Assembly: GCA_002887195.1 (NCBI GenBank)
Contig: PJAB01001223.1
Coordinates: 1 to 16,211, forward strand
Origin: Chrysochromulina parva
Lineage: Eukaryota; Haptophyta; Prymnesiales; Chrysochromulinaceae
Length of the DNA stretch: 16,211 nucleotides
Direction: 5' to 3'
Shown piece after piece: positions 9,901 through 16,211 of this stretch (positions are counted from its first letter, which is position 1; every line of letters starts with the position of its first letter). The position numbers and the translations under genes were made by a program. The notes below the pieces were generated by a model. The model had not been told where the DNA came from and made no database searches. It was given only the letters and a program-made list of their open reading frames with translations.

Positions 9901-10908
9901 GACGGAACGCCCTCTACCCCCCGGCATGCCCTGCGGCGTACTCGATCTGGGCCATCAAGGGCGAACCCTCGACGACTTCCACAGCGCACCGGCGGCGCAG
10001 GCGGCCAATCTGAGCCGGGCAGATGTGCTCGCGCTGCGCCTGTACTCGGGTGAGTCGTGCTGATGGCCCCTGATGAGCTCTGATTGCAATCTGAGTGCAA
10101 TCTGAGTGCAATCTGAGTGCCCCGGAGTGGCTGTAATGAATTTCGTGGCTCGGGCCCTTCCGCAGGCTCGACGCACCTGAACATCAACGGGCCGTTACGC
10201 ACCGGGTGCACATCGGAGGCTCCACATCCATATGCCTCTGACGAAACTGTTGAGTGCCTCTGACGACACCTCTGAGTGCCTCCCTCATGCAGGTGCACAC
10301 CGGAGGCTCCTCATCCTTATGCCGCGACGGTCACTTTGCTCATCCAAGCGTGCAACAAGCTGCGCAAGGCCGCTGGCACGGCGGCGGCCATCAGTGGTCC
10401 TTCGGCTGCCTCGGTGGCTGCCTCGGCGACTGATTCGACGGCTGCAGTGCCGCTGCGGCCGCCGCAGCCACCGCCGCTGCGCACCCTGTGGCGAGGGGTA
10501 CGGGACATGGCGCTCAGCACGGCGCTCACGGGCGAGTTCCTGCAGCGCGGGGGGTGCGAGCTCGGATTCTTATCCGCTTCGACGGAGCGGGCGGTGGCCG
10601 AGCGCTATGCTGCGCGCAGCTATGCCGCGACGCCATGCGCAACGAGCCATGGTGCGCTGCTGCTGCTCAAGCTGAGCGCCCCCGACTTGCCACAGCACAG
10701 GGGCGCTGTCGTGGGCTTCCTAAGCGCCTTCCCGGGCGAGTCCGAGTGCCTCTTCCCCCCGGGCACGTACCTCCGGCCGGTGAGCCGAGAGCCGAGTTTA
10801 GTCGTCTCCGCGAGCGCCGTGGCGGGCGGTGGCGGCGGCGTGCGGTTGGTTCTGAGGCTGCTCAAGATTGTCGAGGTCCTCCCAATCGTCCAATGCACAG
10901 TTGTGTGA
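3941..10908 (+). CDS. ROCO-ART: LRR-Roc-COR GTPase with C-terminal ADP-ribosyltransferase domain
   Basis: Sixteen exons join in frame to 1492 codons plus TGA: 3941-4435, 4572-4797, 5181-5485, 5638-5811, 5923-6402, 6636-6833, 7025-7371, 7468-7574, 7650-7732, 7938-8120, 8333-8401, 8485-8562, 8793-9293, 9473-10049, 10166-10205, 10293-10908. After a basic Gly-rich leader come about ten leucine-rich repeats (about 100-330), then Roc with P-loop GDGMAGKT (371-378), G3 WDLGGQ (528-533) and G4 TQCDK (589-593), then COR (about 627-1080, holding an Asp run near 974-990). The C-terminus has ART hallmarks: LYSGSTHLNINGPLR (about 1271-1285), R1355 in LWRGVRD, S1382/S1384 in FLSAST, and E1437-S-E1439 in PGESECLFPPGT. 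Known family roles are GTP-regulated dimeric signalling (ROCO) and NAD-dependent transfer to protein (R-S-E ART). Control of ART activity by Roc is inferred. Start could be 3779. Confidence 0.85.
4436..4571 (+). repeat. ROCO-ART intron 1: TGATNGCCAC decamer array
   Basis: The intron starts GTGAGAAGACACGTCGAGC, a degenerate copy of the next exon start (GTGAGCAACAACGAGC, then TCGTCGAGC). About eight decamers of the form CTGATGGCCA / CTGATCGCCA follow, and it ends TTGCATGCAG. Each decamer contains CTGAT or CTGAC. Confidence 0.85.
4803..4960 (+). repeat. ROCO-ART intron 2, first array: TTGATTGCCTC units
   Basis: About fourteen 11-bp units TTGATTGCCTC with variants (TTGATCGCCTC, TTGATTTCCTA, TTGATTGTATC). 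It begins directly after the donor segment GTGAGCTGCC, itself a near copy of the next exon start GTGAGTTGCC at 5181. Every unit has a TTGAT core. Confidence 0.85.
4992..5128 (+). repeat. ROCO-ART intron 2, second array: TTGAC pentamers
   Basis: A pentamer array, TTGAC with longer TTGTTTTGAC and TTGAG variants, covers about 135 bp in the same intron as the 11-bp array. TTGAC fits the YTRAY branch-point pattern and supplies TGA in all frames. The intron then runs through ordinary sequence to the acceptor TTGCATGCAG at 5180. Confidence 0.85.
5486..5637 (+). repeat. ROCO-ART intron 3: 78-bp tandem copy of acceptor plus exon start
   Basis: The acceptor box GATTGCCTCCCTCATCAG and the first 36 nt of exon 4 (G-L-E-A-V-R-R-Y) occur twice, 78 bp apart: exon copies start at 5560 and 5638. 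Only the second continues into the Roc P-loop; use of the first reaches a stop after D-C-L-P-T. The donor GTGAGCGACGAGCTCGAGG also resembles the exon 4 start. Confidence 0.9.
5812..5922 (+). other. ROCO-ART intron 4 with duplicated flank
   Basis: The donor GTGCGATCTCC follows R-T-I-Q. Before the acceptor at 5922 the intron ends GACTCGCGTGCGATCCAG, a copy of the exon 4 end GATGCGCGTACGATCCAG. A 27-bp unit with CTTGATCGTACTTGATTGCC is repeated twice inside. A second possible acceptor near 5878 would keep frame and add fifteen residues. Confidence 0.75.
6403..6635 (+). repeat. ROCO-ART intron 5: 73-bp tandem repeat
   Basis: The donor GTGATTTGTG follows R-A-S and the acceptor GGTGGCAG precedes D-A-H-Y-P-D. 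A 73-bp unit starting CCACTGAGTGCTTCTGAGCG occurs at 6454 and 6527, with a partial third near 6602. TGATGGCC decamers precede it. The motif GTGATGGATGCTCGC recurs and resembles GTGATGGACGCTCGC near the donor and GGACGCTC at the acceptor. Confidence 0.8.
6834..7024 (+). repeat. ROCO-ART intron 6: decamers plus an inverted acceptor box
   Basis: The donor is followed by CTGATGGCGG decamers. GCGTGCAATTAGGGAGGC at 6885-6902 is the reverse complement of the acceptor box (GCCTCCCTAATTGC). It is followed by ATTTGCATGCAG (6905-6916), a decoy acceptor. The true acceptor is CTCGCATGCAG ending at 7024, before V-R-Q-P-A-G. Confidence 0.75.
7372..7467 (+). other. ROCO-ART intron 7
   Basis: A 96-bp phase-2 intron from GTGCGTGCTC to TTGCTTTCAG, joining P-Y-M to T-Y-A-E-A-L. 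It holds CACTGAGTGC decamers and has the only pyrimidine-rich acceptor of the usual TTTCAG type in the gene. Confidence 0.75.
7575..7649 (+). other. ROCO-ART intron 8 beginning with a copy of exon 9
   Basis: The first 38 nt after the donor (GTGAGTCTCTTCGCGAGC and onward to CTTCTTGCA) align with the start of exon 9 (GAGAGCTCTTCGCGAGC to CTTCTTGCA) with few changes. The intron ends CTCAATCAG, and the exon before it ends ATTAATCAG. This is the clearest single case of an intron built by tandem duplication here. Confidence 0.9.
7733..7937 (+). repeat. ROCO-ART intron 9: 68-bp repeats of acceptor box plus exon start
   Basis: The box GCATGC-TGATTGCCTCCCTAATT-CATGCAG and the exon start GTGAGCCGCGAGTGGGC occur with a 68-bp period; exon copies start at 7870 and 7938, and an older partial (CGCGAGTGGGCGATCCC) is at about 7811. 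Only the 7938 copy stays open; the 7870 copy hits TGA after L-I-A-C. Confidence 0.9.
8121..8332 (+). repeat. ROCO-ART intron 10: both flanking exon ends copied inside
   Basis: The end of exon 10 with its donor (GGGGCTCCATGCGGACGAC to GTGCGCTTG, 8094-8129) is repeated at about 8178-8214. The start of exon 11 (GTGCTCCTCATGTTGAGCG) has a near copy at 8278-8302. The acceptor box ends at 8332. A GTGAATGTGAATG run lies between. Confidence 0.85.
8402..8484 (+). repeat. ROCO-ART intron 11 beginning with a copy of exon 12
   Basis: The first 32 nt (GTGATGCCCCTGCGCTCGCC and on to CGTCGGCC) match the exon 12 start at 8485 with two differences. Then comes GGCATGC, TGATTGCCCCCCTAATT and GCATGCAG. Intron length is 83 bp. 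Confidence 0.9.
8563..8792 (+). repeat. ROCO-ART intron 12: 35-bp array and duplicated flanks
   Basis: Units starting CCTTGATTGCGACTGATTGC lie at 8641, 8676, 8711 and 8746 (35-bp period). The sequence around the donor, CGACACGGCGCGCAGGTGAG, recurs around the acceptor as CGGCACGGCGCGCGCAGG then TGAG, so the flanks form a direct repeat across the intron. Confidence 0.85.
9294..9472 (+). repeat. ROCO-ART intron 13: 22-bp array
   Basis: About seven units of 22 bp, CTGACGAAACCTCGGAGTGC plus CT, with variants. The last 58 nt (9415-9472) are nearly identical to the last 60 nt of intron 15. The acceptor CCTCCCTCCTCAG precedes V-R-A-R-A-D. Confidence 0.85.
10050..10292 (+). other. ROCO-ART introns 14 and 15 around a 40-nt micro-exon
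   Basis: Intron 14 (10050-10165) carries four TCTGAGTGCAA units and ends CTTCCGCAG. The 40-nt exon 10166-10205 encodes the conserved S-T-H-L-N-I-N-G-P-L-R-T of the ART fold. Intron 15 (10206-10292) starts with a copy of the next exon (GTGCACATCGGAGGCTCC against GTGCACACCGGAGGCTCC at 10293) and then carries the intron 13 type repeat. Confidence 0.8.
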
Positions 10909-11627
10909 AGGCAGCGAGAGGGTGAGAATACTCAGTCACGCTCACCGGCCTCATCCAAGAACACTGCATCCAAGGACTCTCATTCAAAGACAAAGACGGT
11001 CGCGGGTCCTGAACGGATACTTCGCTCGGCTCGTCATATCGTATGACTTTTTTTCAATCACTGAATTTACCCACTTAATTTTATCGGCTTCATTCTTCCA
11101 TGCCTACTATGAGGCCCAAACCCCCGAACACCCGTCCAAGAGCGTCTCCAACAGATGCATCACTCCCGGCACTCAAGTGGCCGTGCCTCGAAAAGATCGG
11201 TGACACATGGTGTCTGATGCACACTTCCGCCACGGTGCTGCTCGCCCGACCCAGACGCGAGAGCACATCTCGCACACAGCTGCTCGCTCTAAGCGGTCCG
11301 AACCCACGGCCTGTCCTATCCCACCGGTCCGAACCCTCGGCCTGTCCTATCCCGCCGGCTCGTGCTGCAGAGCGCTCCCCAGCATCCCATTTCTGAGCTC
11401 CGCATTTCTGAGCTCCCCCGCTCCAAGCACATCTCTCCTTTCTCGCTCCCAGCGCATCCCTCCATTCTCGCCGCTCACGACACCCACACCAGTCGAGCCC
11501 ACATCCGTCGCAATGGGGCTGAGGCTCGCCCCCGCCTCGTTGCCGAGTCATTCGACCATGCTGTTGCACAGTTTGCACAAGAACATCTGTGGCTTCCGCC
11601 ATGGACGTGCTGCTCACAGAGCACCTC
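10909..11627. other. Convergent intergenic region, no gene seen
   Basis: It lies between the ROCO-ART stop and the beta-helix gene stop and should contain both 3' UTRs. It has an AT-richer part at about 11030-11100 and a 31-bp direct repeat (copies from 11295 and 11326). No AATAAA signal was found. The long open frames here are Ser/Pro/Arg-rich with no recognisable domain, and they run antisense into the neighbouring gene. Confidence 0.6.
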
Positions 11628-14600
11628 TCAGTCTGCTTCCAGCAGACGGATGGGAGACACTACACCCTGCTCTTGCTGCAGGTCAAGCCCACTGCTCTTC
11701 GGAGTTGCGTTCATTCGGCGCAGCTTCCACGCCAGCCCGCAGAGGCCGGCCAGGAGAAGGAGACCGCCGCCAACACCTCCTGCGATTAGGATATAGCCGA
11801 TGTCCATGGCCTTGTCGGGCGGCAGCGAGGGCGGCGAGGGCGGCGCCTGGCAAGTTGAGACTGTGCCAAGAACGCTGATGAGGGTCGTTGCCCAAGAGCA
11901 GACGGTGGCTCCGCAGCAGCCATCGACAAAGACGTTGGGCCCCTGCGCACGGAGCGCGAGGTCACAGTGGTCACTTCGGTGCTAGGTTGGCACGAGAATC
12001 GATTCACCACACATGAGGGCATTGGGGATTTTGAGCATGAGCACGCACGAAGGTAGCTCGATTGGAATACACTTGGGAGTTCACGATAGAAACTGTGCCT
12101 TCTTCGACATAGACACCGCCTCCCTGCAAATAACGAGCAAAATGTGAGTCTCCCATGAGGGCGGTGGGAACTTTGGAAGGTCTCTGCAGCACTCACCCAC
12201 TGTAGTAGACCGAAGCGCTCGCAGTTGTGCAAGCGAGAATCAAAGCAAGCGCGTCAGCAATCTTCCCATCGGGCGATGGGAACTTTTGAGTCTCTGCGGC
12301 ACGTACAGAAGCCTGTAGTTGACCGGAGCGTCGGCCGCAGTTGTGTGAGCGAGAGTCGAGGCAAGCACGTCAGCAACTTGCCCATCGGGGCGATTGGAAG
12401 TTTTCAAGGTCTCTGTGGCACGTACTACATTATACTGACCGAAGTATTCGCAGTTTGGCAAGCGTGAGTCGGGGCAAGCACGTCAGCAACTTTCCCATCG
12501 GGGCGATGGGAAAATACAGGTCTCTGCGGCACATACATAAGACTATAGTTGACCAGAGTGTCGGCCGCAGTTGTGCGAGCGAGAGTCGAGGCAAGCACGT
12601 CAGTAATTTTCCCATCGGGGCGATGGGAACCTTTGAAGGTCACTTTGACACGCACGTTCTGTGTAGTTGACCAAAGCGTCGTTTGCAGAAAGAGTCGAGG
12701 CATAAGCACGTCAGCAATGTTCCCATCGGGGCGATGGGAAAAGTTCAGGCCTCTGCGGCACGTACATACTGTAGTTGACCGGAGTGTCAGCCGCAGTTGT
12801 GCGAGCGAGAGTCGAGGCAAGCGCGTTAGCATTTTTCCCATCGGGGCAATGGGAACTGTTGAACATGAGCGCGCACTTTGGCAGCTGTGTTCCCACTGAT
12901 GGTGCACGATGAGATGGACACTGTGCCACCCGCGACATGGACACCGCCGCCCTGCAAACAACGAGCCAAACGTGTCTCCCATAAGGCGATGGGAAACATT
13001 GAAGGTCTCTGCGGCACGTACAACCTGTAGTTGACCAGAGCGTCGGCCGCAGTTGTGTGCAAGCGTGAGTCGGGGCAAGTACGTCAGCAACTTTCACATC
13101 GGGGCAATGGGAACTTTTGATCATGAGCATCACGCACATTGCCCGCTGGATTCCCGTAGATCGAGGAAGACGTTATCGTGACCGTGCCGGAAGAGACGTA
13201 GACACCGCCGCCCTGCAAACAACGAGCAAAACGTGAGTCTCTTGGGGTCATGCGAAATTTTTTTAGCGATGGCACGCACATTGCCAGCTGTGTTGCCAGT
13301 GATGGTGCATGATGACAAGGTCACTGTGCCATTGTTGATATAAACACCGCCGCCCTGAAAGCACAATCGCAAAACATGTCAAATCCCATCGGGGCAATAC
13401 AGCTTTTGAATGGGAACTTTTGATCATGAGCACGCACATTGCTCGCTGTATTCCCGTAGATCGAGGAAGACGTTATCGTGACCGTGCCGGAAGAGACGTA
13501 GACACCACCGCCCTGCAAACAACAAGCCAAACGTGAGTCTCACATCAGGGAGATGGGAAACATTGAAGGTCTCTGCGGCACGTACATTCTGTAGTTGACC
13601 GGAGCGTCAGTCGCAGTTGTGCAAGCATGAGTTGAGGCAAGCACATCAGCAAGGTTCCCACTGGGGCGATGGGAAACATTGAAGGTCTCTGCAGAACATA
13701 CTTGCTGAAGTTGACCAAAGCGCCGGCCGCAGTTGTGCAAGCTATAGTCGAGGTAAGCACATCAGCAAGGTTCCCATCGGGGCAATGGGAACTTTTGAAG
13801 TTTCAGGCGCAGATAGCACGTACTCCTCCCTTTAGTTTGAGGCAGCACCCATCATAAACGAAGAGAATCGAAATGGACATGTCAAATAAGGCATTTTTCC
13901 CATCGGGGCGATGGGAAATTTACAGGTCTCTGCGGCACGCACCGGCTGTAGTTGACCGAAGCGTTCGCAGTTGTGCAAGCGTGAGTTGAGGCAAGCGTGT
14001 CAGCAATTTTCCTATTGGGGCAAAGGGAACTTTTGAAGACGAGCGCGCACATCAGTAGCTTGGTTGGAATACACTTGGGAGTTGATGATTGAAACTGTGC
14101 CACCCTTGACAATGACACCGCCGCCGCCCTGTGCAAACAACGAGCAAAACGTGAGTCTCCCATCGGGGCGATGGGAGCTTTTGAGCGTGAGCACGCACAT
14201 CGTTCACGTAGCCTCCCGTGATGTTGAGCCCGATCAGTTGCACGACGCCCAACGAGCCCGGCTGGATGTTCAGCACGCCGCGGCGCGGACTTGAGGAGCT
14301 GGCTTGTGCATCCAGCACAACCGAGCCTGCCACCGCCGCCTCGAGGACGACGCTCCTGGTGACGCTGAGCTCGGCGCTGAGTATGTACGTGCCGGGGGCG
14401 AGGACAATGCGGCCGACGGCTGTGTTGGCGAGTGCACTGAGCAGTTCCGCGCTGGTGCTCACCTGGGTCTGCAGCTCGCGGCGGTGGCTGGGCAGCGCGA
14501 GCTGCAGACCTCGGTACAACCCGGGAACGTCGCTGGCCTCAGTGCAGGGCAGCACCGTGCACGGGAGTGCCATCAGTGGCGACCATGGAGGTGGAGGGGA

Positions 14601-15935
14601 TGGCACCCAAACGGGAGGTGGCGGCGTAGGCATAGATAGCAGCAAGGATGGGGGCGATGGCGGCAGTGACGAGGACCGAGGCAGTGTCCGACCAGAGCTC
14701 GGAGGGTACAGGGACGAAGTGGGTGTGGCCTTCAAAGGGGGTGGCGAGGGCGGCAGTCGGGTGTGTGATAGCCATGGTAGGAGAGGCGAACACGTGTCGC
14801 ACGCGACCGGACAAGTGGCCCGCGCGATTGGAAAGGAAGCGCAAGCAGAGGGCTGAGCAGAGAAGTAGGAGCACGGCATGGGTGCGCCGCCTGAGTCGAA
14901 GGCGCCGCTGTCCACATCATCAGCGCATAATGGAGTGGGAAGAGGCATCTGCGTGCCCGACTCTGCCTGATGCGCGCCAGCCTCATCACGACGATATGCA
15001 CCAGTCCCATCGCCATCGGGTGGCGTCGTCGTCGTCGTCACCATAGCACACACCCGTGGGACCAAGAGCACAAGCAAGGCCAGTTTGAACCACTTGTTAC
15101 GGTAGGAGCGATTGTGCCTCGCCCAAATCGCGAAGCGCCACTTGTTCCGGTAGGAGCGATTGCGCCTCGCCCACATTGCAAAGCACTTGTTTGGGCCGGA
15201 CCGTTCCTGCTCCGAGCAAACTGCAAAGAAGAGCAACCCGAGCCTGAACAGCACGAGTGCGCCGTCCAAGCACTCCACCCACCGTAAAGGCACCCCGCCC
15301 TTTTCGCCGCTTCCGGGGTCCTCCTTCGAGTTCGTCTGGTCGTACGGGAACGAGTACTTGATATCGGCGTCCCAAATCGAGCCCGCATCGAAGAGCTCCT
15401 CGAGTGCGATCTCGTCGGGTGTGCCCTCGCGCAGGCGCAGTAGGCCGCCGATGTGCCCCGGCGCCCCACCGCCGGCGGTCACCGAGGAGAAGGCTGGGAG
15501 CGACTTTGTCGTGATGTCATACTTTGAGCAGAAGGCTGGGAGCGACCGTGTAGTGATAGAAAACTTCGAGTCCATCTCCGTGCCACGGTTGTGCCACGGT
15601 TGTACCATTGCAAAAGTGTTGAAAGCACCGTTGCCCATGGAGAGCATCACCGACAGGTTGCTGCCGAAGACGTCATCAGCGTTGTACGCAACCTCGCAGC
15701 GGTCGACCACCGTGCTGGAGCCGACGCCACCAAAGGTGATGTTGGTCTTGTTGGATGTTTTCAGCACGGGAGCCCAGAGCGGCATAGGATTGAGATCGCC
15801 GAGCACGGGCGCATGCACCATGTGCCCGGGCATGAACAAGTGGGAGGAGGGGTCGGTGCCCCCCTCCCCCAGAGCCCCCACCACCCCGACAGCAATGGCG
15901 GCGGATAGCACACAACGCAGCCAAGCGTCGACCAT
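11628..15935 (-). CDS. Secreted/membrane-anchored ShK-like plus beta-helix protein
   Basis: Eight exons join in frame to 834 codons plus TGA: 15935-14199, 14128-14051, 13512-13438, 13354-13280, 13212-13138, 12951-12877, 12123-12049, 11942-11628. All junctions are phase 0 with GTGCG donors. Visible features: signal peptide (about 1-23), an unrecognised domain with N-glycosylation sequons, hydrophobic stretches at 226-240 and 283-297, a six-cysteine ShK-like domain (337-382, ending CPVACDTC), a Pro/Ser stalk with PPSPP motifs (about 390-455), a pectin-lyase-type beta-helix (about 490-730) with G-G-G-V-Y-V rungs, a CC pair then C-S-W, a transmembrane helix (about 778-801) and a KLRR tail. Probably a cell-surface protein facing outside; ligand unknown. 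The hydrophobic stretch at 283-297 followed by MVTTTTTPP might instead be the signal peptide of a separate second gene, so the first 290 residues are the weaker part. Confidence 0.7.
12182..12850. repeat. About 115-bp tandem repeat expanding intron 6 of the beta-helix gene
   Basis: Six units, each with CTCTGCGGCACGTAC, then GTAGTTGACCGGAGCGTC, then GCAGTTGTGCGAGCGAG, then AGGCAAGCACGTCAGCAA and a hairpin, start near 12182, 12297, 12412, 12523, 12640 and 12752. Related single units lie at 13007, 13573, 13685 and 13928 in other introns of the same gene. They fill most of the 753-bp intron 12124-12876. No rung exon is recognisable inside. Confidence 0.85.
12261..14178. repeat. Family of intronic hairpins, arms TTCCCATCG / CGATGGGAA
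   Basis: About fifteen copies of a 9-bp perfect or near-perfect palindromic stem with a 3-nt GGG loop occur at about 12261, 12379, 12492, 12610, 12720, 12836, 12978, 13093, 13385, 13546, 13658, 13771, 13899, 14011 and 14157. Each lies just outside an exon or once per 115-bp unit, typically 10-20 nt inside the donor GTGCG. Some copies have compensating or single-arm changes (for example GGGGCAATGGG). Confidence 0.85.
13513..14050 (-). other. Intron 2 of the beta-helix gene, 538 bp
   Basis: It carries three units of the 115-bp family and five hairpin copies. About 100 bp at 13795-13895 is unlike the rest and shows no rung coding. The intron joins N-Q-A-T-D to G-G-G-V-Y-V. Confidence 0.75.
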
Positions 15936-16211
15936 GCTGCCGTCGCGCGAACGGTGGAGCCGCGAAAGCAATCCGGAAGAAACCGAGCGTCCCGCTTGAA
16001 GATAAGTTTCAGCACCTAATCCTGGGGACCCTGAAAAAGGCGAGCGCAGCAGCCTTTCAGGGTACTGGCTCGGACCCCCTTTAATTCGTCTTCCGTGCGT
16101 GCGTCCTACCTTTTTGCCTTTGCGCAATGCGCGCCTCCGCGCCCCGCTGCGACCGGCTCCAGGCGCGTCGGCGGACGGCGCTGCTCCCAACCATCTCTAC
16201 ATTCGCCATCG
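15936..16211 (-). promoter_or_regulatory. Upstream region of the beta-helix gene with a hairpin
   Basis: The frame stays open to about 16190 but has no ATG before 15935, so this is treated as 5' UTR and promoter. ACCCTGAAAAAGGC (16028-16041) pairs with GCCTTTCAGGGT (16052-16063), giving a 12-bp stem with two bulged A residues and a 10-nt loop. A gene start or exon further right cannot be excluded because the window ends. Confidence 0.4.

Noticed and set aside
11090..11878. Open frames on both strands in the convergent intergenic region
   Set aside because: Ser/Pro/Arg-rich, overlap the last beta-helix exon in antisense, no domain, and lie over a 31-bp direct repeat.
12225..13090. Series of open frames with F-P-S-P-R-W-E or F-P-I-G-A-M-G repeats
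   Set aside because: These are translations of the intronic hairpin repeat; real rung exons are 75 nt and in phase with GT-AG sites.
16021..16090. Possible tRNA in the stem-forming region at the right edge
   Set aside because: Only one hairpin is visible; no T-arm or anticodon arm with the expected spacing.

Overview
The window looks like nuclear DNA of a unicellular, probably photosynthetic eukaryote, such as a haptophyte or another GC-rich marine alga. The reasons are GC-rich coding sequence, three genes split by many short GT-AG introns full of tandem repeats, protein families typical of algae (an F-box/SNF2/RING helicase of the plant At3g54460 type, a ROCO GTPase, an ShK/beta-helix surface protein), and no bacterial operon structure. 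The species cannot be named from the sequence alone.

Layout. (1) 116-3557, minus strand: the 5' four exons (968 codons) of an F-box + SNF2 ATPase + RING protein whose 3' end runs off the left edge. (2) 3558-3940: a divergent intergenic or promoter stretch. (3) 3941-10908, plus strand: a 16-exon gene for a protein of about 1492 residues with the order leucine-rich repeats, Roc GTPase, COR, and C-terminal R-S-ExE ADP-ribosyltransferase (ART). No kinase domain was seen. (4) 10909-11627: a convergent intergenic stretch. (5) 11628-15935, minus strand: an 8-exon gene for a secreted or membrane-anchored protein of about 834 residues with a signal peptide, ShK-like cysteine domain, proline-rich stalk, beta-helix built from 75-78-nt one-rung exons, and one transmembrane segment.

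The three reading frames join exactly at GT-AG sites, which is strong support for the models. The exception is intron 1 of the helicase gene, where the junction is less certain.

The most unusual material is in the introns. Many begin with a recognisable copy of the start of the next exon, so they look like tandem duplications that kept an AG/GT pair. Many end in a short box (GCATGC, then TGATTGCCTCCCTAATT, then GCATGCAG) that also occurs in antisense orientation. Many are filled with 5-, 10-, 11-, 22-, 35- or 73-bp tandem units that each carry a YTRAY branch-point-like core and a TGA stop. The beta-helix gene has a different intron family with a conserved hairpin. The window therefore gives a local picture of intron birth and expansion, plus an ROCO-ART fusion that may be a new signalling architecture.
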